Assembly (NCBI GenBank): GCA_963734435.1
Contig: CAVTHA010000013.1
Location: forward strand, 62,001 to 126,000
Origin: Bog-756 sp963734435
GTDB lineage: Bacteria; Actinomycetota; Acidimicrobiia; Acidimicrobiales; RAAP-2
Reading direction: 5' to 3'
Length of the DNA stretch: 64,000 bases
The position numbers were made by a program, and so were the translations under genes. Under the pieces are notes generated by a model. That model made no database searches. It saw only the letters and a list, made by a program, of their open reading frames with translations, and was not told the origin of the DNA. Numbering within the stretch: position 1 is the stretch's first letter; each line of letters begins with the position of its first letter. Positions 8,519-18,586 of this stretch are shown here, one piece after another.

Positions 8519-10051
8519 CTACGCGTCGGTGGGGCTGGGGCGTCGCCAGCGTGGCCGGCGCGGCGCCCGACCGACCCCGGCGGCGGCCCGGAGCCCGGGG
8601 TCGGCGTACCAGGGCCGGAGCGTGAGCCGGGCCGGGGGAAGGTCGCCGTAGACCAGGATCCCCTGTCCCGGCGGCGTGCGCCGCAGGGCGTCGGGCGGGG
8701 CCAGCCGCCGCACCGAGTGCGAGCGAGTGGTGCTCGGTCCGCCCCGGCCGCCGGTGGTGGTGGTCGGGATCATCACCTCCTCCTCGCCGATGAGCCGGCT
8801 GGCGTAGTCCAGCGTGTCGGGGTCGGAGATGCCCGAGAGGAAGAGCTTGGCCCGGTGGTTGTTCACGAGGGTGCTGGCCCGGGGCCCGTACCGGGCGCGG
8901 ATCTGGGCCAGATCGTGCCAGACGGTCACCAGTTGCACGCCGTGGCCGGCGGCGGTGGCCGCCAACGTGTCGAGGTCGGTGAGGGGCGCGATGTTGGCCG
9001 CCTCGTCGAGGACGAGGAGGAGCGGCGGGTCGAGGGCGCGTCGCGTCATGGTGACCCGGTCGTAGACGTGCTCCACGATCTGGCGCAGGAGGGAGACGAA
9101 CAGCGGCGTGAGCCGGCGCTGGTCATGGGCGGGGGCACAGAGGTAGAGGGTGTTGGGCCCGGACAGGAGGTGGGCGGGATCCACAGCGGCCGGGGTGGCG
9201 GCGTCGATGACGGCACGGCCGGGGCGAGCGCGTTCGGCTCCGGCGAACGGCTCGAGGACGGTCTCGACCGTGGTGTAGATCGAGCTGCGCTGCCGCTCTT
9301 CCTTGCCGAAGGTGGACCGGGCCAGGTGCACCGCTTCCGGAACCCCGGCCGTCAGGAGCAGGTCGAGGACCTCGGTCTCCTCCTCGGTTCCCACCCAGCG
9401 AACGACATCGTCCATCCCGAGGCGGCCGGCGGCGGCGGCGAACAGCAGGGGGGCCAACATCCGGGCGGCCGTGGTGTACCAGAAGTCGCCGTCGCTCATC
9501 GGGCCGGCGCCGGTCTTGACCACCTCGGTCATGGCGGCCGCCGCCCGGCGGGCCCCGGGCCAAGTCCGGGCCGAGGGCAGCGGGGACCAGGAGACCGAGC
9601 CCAGGCCGGTGGAGCCGGTCGGGTCGAAGCAGAGGGCCTCACCCAGCGAGCGACGGCGGCCGACGGTGTGCTGGAGCAGGTCGGCCTTCACGCTGGCCGC
9701 CACCACCGGCCCCTCCCACCCCAACACGGCGGGAACGGCGAACCCTGACGTCTTGTGCGACTGGGTGGGCCCGAAGACGATCACCGACTGGGCCGGCTCG
9801 GCCGCCAGCAGGTGCCGCCCGGACCGACCGAGGACCAAGCGCCCGGCGCCGGGCTGCCCACTACGGTGACGCCCCGGCGCCGACAGCCGTCCGAGGTCGC
9901 TGGGACGGGCCCATCGGGCCGGTTCCGACCGGCCTCGTGCCGGCCGCCCGGGACCTCGCCACCGTTGACCGGACGGCCCACGGCTGGACAGGACGGCCCC
10001 CGCCACCGCGCACAACCCGATGGCGCCGCCCATCCCGGCCACCGAGCTCAC
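8519..10051 (-). CDS. VirD4/TraG-type coupling ATPase of T4SS-like locus
   Basis: About 510 residues. A hydrophobic N-terminal segment (GGAIGLCAVAGAVLSS) anchors it in the membrane. Then come the Walker A region GPTQSHKTSGFAVP, the P-loop domain with FWYTTAARMLAPLLFAAA, Walker B LLLVLDEAANIAPL, and the TraG-like C-terminal GVQLVTVWHDLAQIRARYG and NNHRAKLFLSGISDPDTL. Type IV coupling proteins bring substrates, DNA or protein, to the secretion channel. The GTG at 10051 overlaps the VirB4 stop as GTGA. The Walker A reads GPTQSHKT rather than the usual GxxGxGKT, a known variant in the TraG/VirD4 group of actinomycetes. Confidence 0.87.
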   Translation of the reverse strand: MSSVAGMGGAIGLCAVAGAVLSSRGPSGQRWRGPGRPARGRSEPARWARPSDLGRLSAPGRHRSGQPGAGRLVLGRSGRHLLAAEPAQSVIVFGPTQSHKTSGFAVPAVLGWEGPVVAASVKADLLQHTVGRRRSLGEALCFDPTGSTGLGSVSWSPLPSARTWPGARRAAAAMTEVVKTGAGPMSDGDFWYTTAARMLAPLLFAAAAGRLGMDDVVRWVGTEEETEVLDLLLTAGVPEAVHLARSTFGKEERQRSSIYTTVETVLEPFAGAERARPGRAVIDAATPAAVDPAHLLSGPNTLYLCAPAHDQRRLTPLFVSLLRQIVEHVYDRVTMTRRALDPPLLLVLDEAANIAPLTDLDTLAATAAGHGVQLVTVWHDLAQIRARYGPRASTLVNNHRAKLFLSGISDPDTLDYASRLIGEEEVMIPTTTTGGRGGPSTTRSHSVRRLAPPDALRRTPPGQGILVYGDLPPARLTLRPWYADPGLRAAAGVGRAPRRPRWRRPSPTDA

Positions 10052-11350
10052 CGGCCGGGTTCGGGCATCTGGTGGTCCACCATGGCCTGGTCGGTCTCGG
10101 TCAACCAGTGCTCCGCCGTGGCCAGTTGGTGGTCGACCAGGAACGACCGGCGACCCACTTTCCACAGCGCCATGCCGCGGCGCAGTTGGCTCACCAGCTC
10201 GGCCTCGGTGTCGGTGAGGCCCAGCAGATCCTCGGTGCGGCCGACCTCGCCCGGGGACTGGGCGTAGACCACCCTGGTCTCGGAGTCGGACAGCAGGCCC
10301 TCGGCCAGGTTGACCTGTACCGAGCCCTCGCTCCCCACAGCGCGGAGATCGGACAGGCGGTGCAGGACGGCCATGTTGGCCACCCCGTGGGCCCGCGACA
10401 TCTTCCACGACGTCTGGAGCCACCGGGCCACGCCGAGGTTGGACAGGATGGCCCACGCCTCATCGACCACCACCATGATCCGGTCCCGGTGGACCGAGCT
10501 GACCGCGCTCTGCAGCCAGGCGGCGGCGCAGGTCATGAGCACGCCGAGCGCGGGCGAGTGGTAGACGGCCGAGAGGTCGAGGACCACCAGGGGCCCGTCC
10601 AGCGTCAACCCCGGCGTGGTCGGACCGTCGAACATCCCGCTCAAGTCACCGTGGACCAGCCGGCGCAGCTCCAAGGCGGCGTCCCGACCGTCCTCCAGCA
10701 GCAAGGCGGGTGTGGTGCGCAGGGCGGCCGAGGCGTCGTCGTGCGGGTCGAGCAGGGCGTCGACCACCTGGGGGAGGGTCGGGGCCGGCATCCCGGCCCG
10801 GCCGGCACGCTCCGAGGCGTCGATGAGGGCGGCGTCGATGGCCGCCCTCTCGCGAGGCTGCAGGTCGCTGTCCCAGGCACGCCACGGCCAGCGACGAGGT
10901 GAGGGCCACCCGGCGCCGAACGGTGTCGTCGACGCCCGGACCCGCCGCCTCGACGGTCTGATCGCCGGTGTCGAGCGGGTTGAGGCGGACCGATCCGCCG
11001 GGCCGCAGGGCCACCGGCGCCACGCCGAAGGCCTCGGCCAACGGCCCGTACTCGCCCTTCGGATCGACGACCCAGGCCCGGCGCCCGAAGACGGACTGTC
11101 GCCACAGGTAGGACTTCACGAAGGAGCTCTTGCCCCGGCCGATCTGGCCGATGACCACCATGTTGGGGTTGGTGATCAGCCCCCGGCGATAGAGGGCGAA
11201 CGGGTCGTACACGAACGAGCCTCCGAGAACGTCACGTCCGACGAGCACCCCTTCGTGGCCCAGCCCGGCTTCGGCCACCAGCGGATAGGCCGCACACAGG
11301 TGTCGGGTGGTGGTCACGTGGGCCGGCACCCGGGGACCCGACGCCCTCAC
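10048..11350 (-). CDS. VirB4-like ATPase of T4SS-like locus, one frameshift
   Basis: An ATPase of about 433 residues, essentially the C-terminal motor domain of VirB4/TraC. The first part has GHEGVLVGRDVLGGSFVYDP, GLITNPNMVVIGQIGRGKSS (Walker A) and WVVDPKGEYG; the second has the Walker B RIMVVVDEAWAIL, the arginine-rich MSRAHGVANMAVLHRLSD and GLTDTEAELVSQLRRG. The frame shifts by one extra base near 10880. Start is the ATG at 11350, overlapping the SCO6880-like stop (ATGA). The large N-terminal domain of classic VirB4 is missing here; that role may be filled by the SCO6880-like protein. Confidence 0.87.
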
Positions 11351-12942
11351 GACAATCCACGCCCCAGGGGCAACGAGCAGGTGAAGGCGGCGTCCTGCTC
11401 GCCGTAGAGGAGCCGCAGCTCGATCCTCGCCTGCCCGGCCGCCTGTTCGACGGCCGCCCGGGCGTCGGTCAGCTCGGCCACAGAGTCGGCCGTCACCGTC
11501 ACGTACCCCGAGAACCGGTACTGGGCGTGCCCGTCGGCCAGCTCGGTGTCGCGGTCCTCGACACTCTGCTTCTCACGGAGGTGACGGGCGGTGACCAGGA
11601 ACCCGCCCCGGCGGCGCAGCTCGCCGTCGGCCAGGTCCGCCGTCCGTGATTGGGCCACCTGCCGGGCGGCCCGGCTGGGGCTCACCGGCTCCATGGTCAC
11701 CGCGATGGTGCGGCGAACAGGGGAGAAGAACAGCGGTCCGAGGAAGTCGGGCGTCACGTCCACCCGCGGCCATTCGGCGATCCAGTACGTGGCGTGCCAG
11801 GTGCCGTCGGTGCGAACCGCGTCCCAGCTGGGTTCGACGGCCATGGGCCAGGGCCAGTGGGGGACCGGCCGGTCCTCGCCGGCGCCGGGACCGGGGAGGC
11901 CCGGCACGGGGCCGGGGCAGGTGGGGCCGGGGCCACCGGGGCCGGTGGTGGGTGCCACGCGGGCTCCGATGAGGCGGGCCATCGCGGCCGGGCCGACTAC
12001 ACCCTCGACTCCGACGTCGGCGCCTTCGAGGGCCCGGCGGAACGAGACCACGTCACGGGCCAGCACCGCTCCGGTCCCCACCGTCCCGCCCCCCGCGGCC
12101 CGGATCGAACGCGACGACCGAGACCGGTGGAGGGACAGGGCCACCAACATCCGGTGTCGGCGCGTCGAGGGTGCCGTCTCGGCGATGAGCGACCGGTAGG
12201 AGCGGCCGGCCGGGGAGTCGGCTCCGAGCATCGCCCTGGCGTCCCGGTAGTGGCGCACCGCGCTCCCGTCGTCGGGGACGCACGACTCGACCCACTGCAC
12301 CCGGTGGACCTCGGATCCCTCCCGGGCCAGGGTCGACAGCACCCGGGCCCAGGCCGCCACTCGCGAGTCCTGATCGGCCGGACCGAGCAGAGCGAAGCTG
12401 TGGCCGCACACCGCCAGCACGGCGGTGGCCGTACGAGCCGGTGCGTCGAGCACCACCGCCATCTCCGGTCCCGACCGGCCGGGCCCGATCGGGACCCCGG
12501 CCAGGGTGAGCCCACTGAACACCCCCCGCCTTCCCCGAGCCGGCGACGCCACCGACCCGTCGTGGACGACCGCCACTGGTCCGCCGCCCGGGGCCGGGCC
12601 GACCGTGGCCCGGTGTCCCCGCTTCGGCCCCGGGGCCAGCTGACGACGATCACCCACGACGCTCCCCCACACCCAACGGACGGCCAGGGGCAGCCATTGC
12701 TCGCCCGTGCGCCCTCGAATGGGCCAGAAGGCGACGGCCAGACCCAGCCCCACCGCCGCCAGGGCGAGGGCGATCCCACCGACGGAGGGGCGGGACCGGA
12801 CGGCCAGCACCGCCACCACCAGGCTCAGCGCCACCACCGCGATCTGCCCGCCGCGCCACCCGGCGATCACGCCGCGTTTCTCGAGGGGCGGGAAGCGGTA
12901 GCGCGGCCGCTCCACCCGACCCGGTGGGGAGGGCTCAGCCAT
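11347..12942 (-). CDS. SCO6880-family membrane protein of T4SS-like locus
   Basis: A 531-residue protein with two membrane helices close to the N-terminus (about residues 28-62: GGQIAVVALSLVVAVLAV and GGIALALAAVGLGLAVAF), then a long soluble part with AYWIAEWPRVDV-like and FFSPVRRTIAVTMEPVSPSRAARQVAQSRT segments. This matches the actinobacterial SCO6880 family, thought to combine PrgI-like membrane helices with a VirB4-N-terminal-like domain. There is a Gly/Pro-rich stretch at about residues 325-355. The ATG at 12942 overlaps the upstream stop by 8 bases. Family assignment rests on layout and neighbours as much as on motifs. Confidence 0.75.
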   Translation of the reverse strand: MAEPSPPGRVERPRYRFPPLEKRGVIAGWRGGQIAVVALSLVVAVLAVRSRPSVGGIALALAAVGLGLAVAFWPIRGRTGEQWLPLAVRWVWGSVVGDRRQLAPGPKRGHRATVGPAPGGGPVAVVHDGSVASPARGRRGVFSGLTLAGVPIGPGRSGPEMAVVLDAPARTATAVLAVCGHSFALLGPADQDSRVAAWARVLSTLAREGSEVHRVQWVESCVPDDGSAVRHYRDARAMLGADSPAGRSYRSLIAETAPSTRRHRMLVALSLHRSRSSRSIRAAGGGTVGTGAVLARDVVSFRRALEGADVGVEGVVGPAAMARLIGARVAPTTGPGGPGPTCPGPVPGLPGPGAGEDRPVPHWPWPMAVEPSWDAVRTDGTWHATYWIAEWPRVDVTPDFLGPLFFSPVRRTIAVTMEPVSPSRAARQVAQSRTADLADGELRRRGGFLVTARHLREKQSVEDRDTELADGHAQYRFSGYVTVTADSVAELTDARAAVEQAAGQARIELRLLYGEQDAAFTCSLPLGRGLS

Positions 12943-14611
12943 CGCCGCCCGGACCCGACGATGGACCGGGCGGCCCGCCCCGGCCGGCGATGAGCCGGGG
13001 ACCGAGATCGTCCTGGCCCAACCAGACGGGACCGCGGGCCCCGCTGGCGCGCGGCAACTGGACCGGGGCAGGAACGGCGCCGGAGCCCGGACCCCCCGGT
13101 CGAGGCCCGGCACCGCCCGGACCGGTAGCACCGGAGCCGATCGTTGCGGCCACCAGTGTCTCGGCCCCAGGTGCAGGAACGAGCATCGGCTCCGCTCCTG
13201 GTGTGCCGCTCGTCCCGCCGCCCTCGGTCGCCTCGGGCCCGCCGTCCAGACCTTCGAGGTAGTAGCGCGCCAGGGCGGTGGCCCGAGGGTTCACCTCCCA
13301 GCTGGGAATGGAGTGTCCCGGTGGGTCGGCCGTCCCCACCCCGGTGGCCTCGGCCGAGGACGGCCCGGGGTCCGGGGTGTCCTCGAACCGGCCGGAGCGG
13401 GACGAGGCCGTTCGGCCGGCCGGACCTGACAGCCCGGCTCCGGCCACCCGGCCGGCGATACCGGAGACATTTCCCACTGCGCCCGCCCCGGCGCCGACGG
13501 CACTGTCGGCCACTGCAGCCCGCATGGCCACCTGGGCGAGCCCCCGCACCGGTGTGGCCACCGCCTGGTGGGCCCGGTTACCCACCCCCTCGAGGTGACC
13601 GACCGCACCGGCTTCGACGAAGGGCAGCAGGCGGAACAGGGCCCAGGGTGACATCGCGGCCAGCAGGAGCAATGCCGCCCCGCCGAGCACGGCGCCGAAT
13701 CCGCCACCGCCCACCGAGGCTCCCGGGCCTGCACTGGAACCGGCCGGCGCCGAGCCGCTACCCCCGGCCGGCGCCGAGCCGCTCCCCCCGGCCAGCGCCC
13801 CGGCCGCCAGGCTGAGCACCGCCACGATGACGAACTTCCCGAGGACCAGGGCGACGAGGGTGTCGACCAGGCGCCGGCACCAGTGGGCGATGGCCGGCCA
13901 GGCCAGGCTGGCCAGGGCCAGTGGGAGGAAGAGTACGGCGACGTACACGGCGGCCGCCCGCACCAGCAGCTCGATCCACACCATCACCGCGCCGAACACC
14001 ACGGCCAGAGCCCCGAGGAACAGGATGAAGGCCGGAGCTCCGGAGCCAGTGGCCTGCGCCCCGGACAGCGCCGAGCTGACCGTGGCCATGAACTGCCCGG
14101 CGTCGAGCCCGGCGCCCTGCGACACCGCCGAGCTCATGGCGTCGGTCACCGCCAGACCAAGTTGCACCAACTTGACCGCCACCGCCGTCAACAGGATGGC
14201 CAGGGGCACGTGCACCAGGACCGAACGCGTCAGCATCGAGGCGTTCTGGCGGTAGATGGCCTGCATGATGCCGAGCAACAGCAACGGCGCGATGACCATG
14301 GCGGCCAACGCCGCCATCGTTTCGTAGTGGGCGGTGAACCACGAGGCGCCGAGGTCGACCGTGGTGGTGGCACCGATGACCGCACCGATCTGGTCCAGCA
14401 GCCAGGTCGCCCCGGCGGCCACCCAGCTGCCGAGGCCGTTGAGCACGCTGTCGACCCCCGCCCCGGCGAGCTGGGAGACAGCCGGACCGGCCAGGCCGCC
14501 CACTCCTGAGGCCACCTGGCAGACGGGCCCCAACGCCGCCCCGCCGAGGGCGGCCGCTGCCGACGGGCAGCCGCCTGCCGGGATGGCAGGCACCGCCGCC
14601 AGCCCGCTCAC
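12935..14611 (-). CDS. TrbL/VirB6-like polytopic membrane protein
   Basis: A 558-residue protein with six or more membrane helices in the first 400 residues (for example TMAALAAMVIAPLLLLGIMQ, VLVHVPLAILLTAVAVKLV, APAFILFLGALAVVFGAVMV, AVYVAVLFLPLALASLA) and a long, flexible Gly/Ala/Pro-rich cytoplasmic tail. The GGSGSAPA unit occurs twice near residue 290. This is the TrbL/VirB6 inner-membrane channel type, as in SCO6881. The GTG at 14611 overlaps the upstream gene as GTGA. It probably forms the membrane pore of the secretion-like complex. Confidence 0.78.
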   Translation of the reverse strand: MSGLAAVPAIPAGGCPSAAAALGGAALGPVCQVASGVGGLAGPAVSQLAGAGVDSVLNGLGSWVAAGATWLLDQIGAVIGATTTVDLGASWFTAHYETMAALAAMVIAPLLLLGIMQAIYRQNASMLTRSVLVHVPLAILLTAVAVKLVQLGLAVTDAMSSAVSQGAGLDAGQFMATVSSALSGAQATGSGAPAFILFLGALAVVFGAVMVWIELLVRAAAVYVAVLFLPLALASLAWPAIAHWCRRLVDTLVALVLGKFVIVAVLSLAAGALAGGSGSAPAGGSGSAPAGSSAGPGASVGGGGFGAVLGGAALLLLAAMSPWALFRLLPFVEAGAVGHLEGVGNRAHQAVATPVRGLAQVAMRAAVADSAVGAGAGAVGNVSGIAGRVAGAGLSGPAGRTASSRSGRFEDTPDPGPSSAEATGVGTADPPGHSIPSWEVNPRATALARYYLEGLDGGPEATEGGGTSGTPGAEPMLVPAPGAETLVAATIGSGATGPGGAGPRPGGPGSGAVPAPVQLPRASGARGPVWLGQDDLGPRLIAGRGGPPGPSSGPGGDG

Positions 14612-15036
14612 GGGGAGTGCACGCCCGTGCCGGCGTTGAAGAAGAAGTTGACGATGCCCGGTCCGGCTCCGATGAGCAGGGCGGCCAACCCCGAGATGAG
14701 CACGGCCCGGCGACCGACGAACGACTGCTGGTAATTCTGGCCGTGGGACCCGAGCGCCCAGGCCGCGGCGCCGACGACCAGTCCCACCAGTGCCAGCGCC
14801 AACGCCCACCCGTCCAGGCCGTTCATGAGCTTCTGGAGCACATCGCCCCCGGGCAGGTCACCGGCGTTGGGCGTCATGGTGACCACGTCGGCGAGCAGCC
14901 GGCCTCCGGCCGTCCCGACGGTGGGCAGGCGGCCACCGGGAGGCCACGCGGGGGTGAGCCGGAGCCCACCGGCAGAGAGCGGGACCCCGGTGGCGGTGGC
15001 GGTGGCGGTGGTGGTGGTGGTGAGGACTGGAACCAT
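14608..15036 (-). CDS. Small two-helix pilin-like protein (DUF6112-like)
   Basis: A 142-residue protein with a Thr/Ala repeat at residues 6-17, a low-complexity region, and two membrane helices at about residues 77-95 and 110-132. Small VirB2/TrbC-like or DUF6112 proteins occupy this first position in actinobacterial T4SS-like operons, so a pilin or channel-lining role is inferred from context. The Thr/Ala stretch is encoded by a triplet repeat at 14989-15022. ATG at 15036; no good ribosome-binding site, and the predicted transcription start is only 1-3 bases upstream. Confidence 0.6.
   Translation of the reverse strand: MVPVLTTTTTATATATGVPLSAGGLRLTPAWPPGGRLPTVGTAGGRLLADVVTMTPNAGDLPGGDVLQKLMNGLDGWALALALVGLVVGAAAWALGSHGQNYQQSFVGRRAVLISGLAALLIGAGPGIVNFFFNAGTGVHSP
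14989..15022. repeat. GGT/GGC triplet repeat in coding sequence
   Basis: About eleven consecutive GGT or GGC triplets on the plus strand; on the coding minus strand they give the Thr/Ala run near the N-terminus of the pilin-like protein. Such runs can change length by slippage in whole triplets without breaking the frame. Confidence 0.85.
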
Positions 15037-15044
15037 GACCCGTC

Positions 15045-15073
15045 AGCGTACGAACGGTCGTGGGCTATTTCAA
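15045..15073 (-). promoter_or_regulatory. Predicted promoter of the T4SS-like operon
   Basis: On the minus strand TTGAAA (15073-15068) is followed after exactly 17 bases by TACGCT (15050-15045). The expected start of transcription near 15038 is almost at the ATG at 15036, which has no Shine-Dalgarno sequence, so the transcript may be leaderless. It lies in an AT-rich island (about 15066-15105) that is exceptional for this window. Inferred from sequence only. Confidence 0.4.
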
Positions 15074-15155
15074 TAGTTTTCTTGTCTTTTTATGTTGTTT
15101 GGCACGCATCGCAACCGTCACCGACACGCCCGGGCTGGCCTGTCATGCTTGGGCA

Positions 15156-16393
15156 GTGAAGTCGTACGTGATCGGGTACATCGTGCTCGGCGTGGTCGCC
15201 GTGCTCGCCGTCCTCATCGCATTGCGGCAGGGGCGCCGGGCCGGTCGGCGAGCGCTGCAGCAGCGGCTCACCGCCCTGTCCAACCGGCTGGGCGTGGAGC
15301 CGCCCGACGAGGGGACCGTCGACTCGGTGCTCATGCACCTCGAGCGGGTGACCGGGGAGGCGGCCGAGGCGGTGACCGAGGCCAGCTCGGACGCCATCCG
15401 GCTGCGACGGGCCCTCGACACCCTCCCCCAGGGGGTGATCGTCTGCGACGAGGACGGGGAGGTGGCCTTCCGCAATGCCCGGGCCCTCGGCCTCATGAAC
15501 AACCGCCACGGCGACGCCCTCGCCGCCCAGGCGGTGACCGAGCTCCTGGAGAACGCCTGGCAGGACGGCTCGGCCGAACGCACCCTCGACCTCTACGGCC
15601 CGCCCCGCCAGACCCTCACCGTGCGGACCCGGCTCATCGACGACGGCCGGCGACCGCTCGGGGTGATCGCCATCATCGAGGACGTGTCCGAACGGCGCCG
15701 TCTCGAGGAGATCAGGCGGGACTTCGTGGCCAACGTGAGCCACGAGCTCAAGACCCCGATGGGAGCCCTCGGGCTGCTGGCCGAGACCCTGACCGTCGAG
15801 CCCGACCCCGAGGTGGCCCAGCGCCTGGCTTCCCGGATCCACGCCGAGGCCTTCCGGGTGAGCCGGATCATCGACGACTTGTTGGACCTCAGCCGCATCG
15901 AGTCGGAGGAGGATCCGCCCCGGGAGCCCATCTATGTCAACCTGGTCATGGCCGAAGCCATCGAACGGGTCCGTTCGGCAGCCGAGCATCGGCGGATTAC
16001 CATCGAACTCCATGAGCCTGAACCGCCGGTCCATGTCATCGGCGACCGGCGGCAGCTGGTTTCGGCCATTCACAGCCTCCTGGAGAACGCCGTCACCTTC
16101 TCCTACGAGGACGCGGTGGTCAGCCTGTCCGGAAACCAGTCGAACGGCGAGATCAAACTGACCGTGGCCGACACCGGCGTAGGCATCCCCACCCGCGACC
16201 TCGAACGCATCTTCGAGCGCTTCTATCGCGTCGACCACGGGCGCAGCCGTGACAGCGGCGGAACCGGGCTCGGGCTCTCGATCGTGAGGCACGTGGCCAG
16301 CAACCACCAAGGCCGGGTCGAGGTCGACTCCCGCGAGGGGAGGGCTCGACCTTCACCCTGATCCTCCCGAGCCCTCCGGAGTACTCGGCATGA
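15156..16393 (+). CDS. senX3: Sensor histidine kinase, SenX3-like, 3' frameshift
   Basis: About 412 residues: one membrane helix at the N-terminus (residues 5-23), a short coiled region, a PAS-like domain (residues about 90-180, LPQGVIVCDEDGEVAFRN), the H-box FVANVSHELKTPMGAL with phospho-acceptor His196, and the ATP lid motifs LLENAVTFS, VADTGVGIP and GGTGLGLSIV. The last turn is out of frame: adding one G to the G-run near 16336 gives GEGSTFTLILPSPPEYSA and a stop at 16391-16393 that overlaps the regulator start as ATGA. This layout (one helix, PAS, kinase, then PhoB-type regulator) is that of SenX3/PhoR, a phosphate sensor. Start is the GTG at 15156. Confidence 0.85.
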
Positions 16394-17167
16394 GCGTGCA
16401 GCCGGCCACCGACGACGAATCGCAGACCAAGGTCCTCCTGGCCGAGGACGACGAGTCCTTCATCGACGCGCTGGTCATCGGCCTCACCCGGGAGGGGTTC
16501 ACAGTCACCGTCGCCCGCGACGGCAACGAGGCTCTCCGCCTGTTCACCTCGCTCGAGCCCGACCTCGTCCTCCTCGACCTCATGCTGCCGCGGCTGTCGG
16601 GCATCGATGTGTGCCGGTCGATACGGACCCGGTCGTCGGTGCCGATCATCATGGTGACGGCCAAGGGCACCGAGATCGACACCGTGGTCGGCCTCGAGGT
16701 CGGGGCCGACGACTACGTGACCAAGCCATACCGCCTTCGCGAGCTGGTGGCCCGGATGCGGGCCGTGCTGCGACGCACCCCACCGGGCGAAGAGTCGCGG
16801 GACGACGGGCGCGACGCCAACGGGACCGGCTCCGAGTCCCGACGGTGGCCCGGGGACATCGGTCCTCGAAGCCGGTGGCGTGCAGATCGACCCCGACCGC
16901 CATCTCGTCTTCATCCGCGGCGAGGACGTCCATCTGCGCCGGAAGGAGTTCGAGTTGCTCTCCCTGTTGATGGAGAACGCCGGAAGGGTGCTCACCCGCG
17001 ACGTCCTCATCGACCGCATATGGGGATCCGACTACTTCGGCGACACCAAGACCCTCGACGTGCACATCAAGCGGCTGCGCACCCATATCGAGGAAGACCC
17101 ATCCTCACCCAAGCTGATCACCACCATCCGCGGAGTCGGCTACCGCTTCGACGCGCCGCTCGACTGA
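16390..17167 (+). CDS. regX3: OmpR/PhoB-type response regulator, RegX3-like, frameshift
   Basis: About 258 residues. The receiver domain has the acidic pair EDDES, phospho-acceptor Asp63 in LVLLDLMLPRLSG, the switch threonine in IIMVTAKG and the lysine in VTKPYRLREL. After a linker the frame shifts by one extra base between about 16800 and 16860; the second part is a winged-helix DNA-binding domain (HLRRKEFELLSLLMENAG, IDRIWGSDYFGDTKTLDVHI, ITTIRGVGYRFD). It overlaps the kinase gene by 4 bases and is its likely partner; phosphate control is inferred from homology to RegX3/PhoP. Confidence 0.86.
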
Positions 17168-17268
17168 CGGCTCGACCGACCGCCGGCTCGACCGACCGCC
17201 GGCTCGAGCTTTCTCGACGCCACTGGCGCCGCCGACCGAGCACCTCGTCCCCTCCATGTGGAACCCCG

Positions 17269-18558
17269 TCAACCGGGGGCCGGGATGACGGTCTCACCCC
17301 GCAGGTAAGGGGCGAGCACGTCGGGGAGCACGTACCGACCCGTCGGGGCGGCGACCCGTCTCGACCAGTGCGGCCCAGACGCGCGGCCAGGCCAGTGCCG
17401 ACCCGTTGAGGGTGTGCACGAGGGTGGGCACCCCTCCCGACGGCCGGTACCGGATGTTCGCCCGGCGGGCCTGGTAGTCGGTGCACCAGCTGACCGAGGA
17501 GACCTCGAGCCACTGGTCGGCGCCCGGGGCGTAGACCTCGAGGTCGAAAGTGCGGGCCGACGATATGCCGAGGTCTCCGGTGCAGAGGTCGAGCACCCGG
17601 TACTGGAGCCCGAGCATCCTGGAGCAACGACTCGGCCCGCCCGACCATGTCGTCGTGCAGGGCGGGAGCCTGCTCGGGGGTGGCGTAGGCGAACAGCTCC
17701 ACCTTGTCGAACTCGTGCACCCGCAGCAAGCCCCGGGTGTCGCGACCGGCGGCGCCCGCCTCTCGTCGGAAGCAGGCGGTCACCGCCGTCAGGCGCAGCG
17801 GGAGATCGGCCTCATCGAGGATGTCGCCCCGCCACATCGAGGTCAGCGGCACTTCGGCCGTCGGGATGGCCCACAGGTCATCGCGCTCGATGTGGTATGC
17901 GTCCTCTCCGAACTTGGGCAGGTGCCCGGTCGACACCATGGTGTCGGTCAGGACCAGCGTGGGCGGGCGCACCTCTTCGAAGGCATCGGCGTGCCGGTCG
18001 AGCGCCAACGAGGTGAGGGCACGGAGCAGCCGGGCACCCGCGCCGCGGAACAGTGGGAACATCGAGCCGGCCAGCTTGGCCCCGCGTTCCATGTCCAGGA
18101 GGCCGAGCTCGGCCCCGACCTCCCAGTGAGGCTTCCGTTGGGCATCGGCGTACACCGGCGGGCGCTCGGGCCAGGTGCGGGCCACCACATTGTCCTCGGG
18201 ACCGGCGCCGTCGGGGGCGTCGGGCGACGGCAGATTGGGCAGGAGGAGGAGGGAGCGGCGCACCTTGTCCTGGGCGGACTCGGCCGCGGCGTTGAGCGAC
18301 CGCTCCTCGTCACCGAGAGCCCGGCTGCGGGCGGCCAGCGTCTCGGCGGCGGCGGCCTCCCCCGACTTGCGGGCCGCGCCGACCTGCTTCGAGAGCGCCT
18401 TCACCTGTGACCGGAGCTCGTCGCGACGACCGACGGCCGATCGGGCGGCTTCGTCCAACTCGAGGAGCCGGTCGACCTCACCGGCATCCACGCCGCGCCG
18501 CTCGAGCGCCGCCTTCACCGACGCGCTCGTCTTCCCGTGCCTGGCGGATGTCGATCAT
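17269..18558 (-). CDS. serS: Seryl-tRNA synthetase, three frameshifts
   Basis: A class II synthetase of about 428 residues charging tRNA-Ser. It starts with MIDIRQARED at the ATG at 18558; the coiled-coil arm follows (LLELDEAARSAVGRRDELRSQ). Motif 2 is in TACFRREAGAAGRDTRGLLRVHEFDKVELF, and the C-terminal part has DLGISSARTFDLEVYAPG and HTLNGSALAWPR. Removing one extra base near 18525, near 17618 (LLQ/MLGLQYRVL) and near 17335 gives the normal end DVLAPYLRGETVIPAPG. Three insertions fit the span, a multiple of three. Divergent from the ABC transporter genes. Confidence 0.9.
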
Positions 18559-18586
18559 GACGGGCACAACGGTAGCGTGACCTCCC

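Noticed and set aside
8519..15036. Integrative conjugative element
   Set aside because: No relaxase, integrase, replication gene or attachment repeat is visible around the secretion-like genes.
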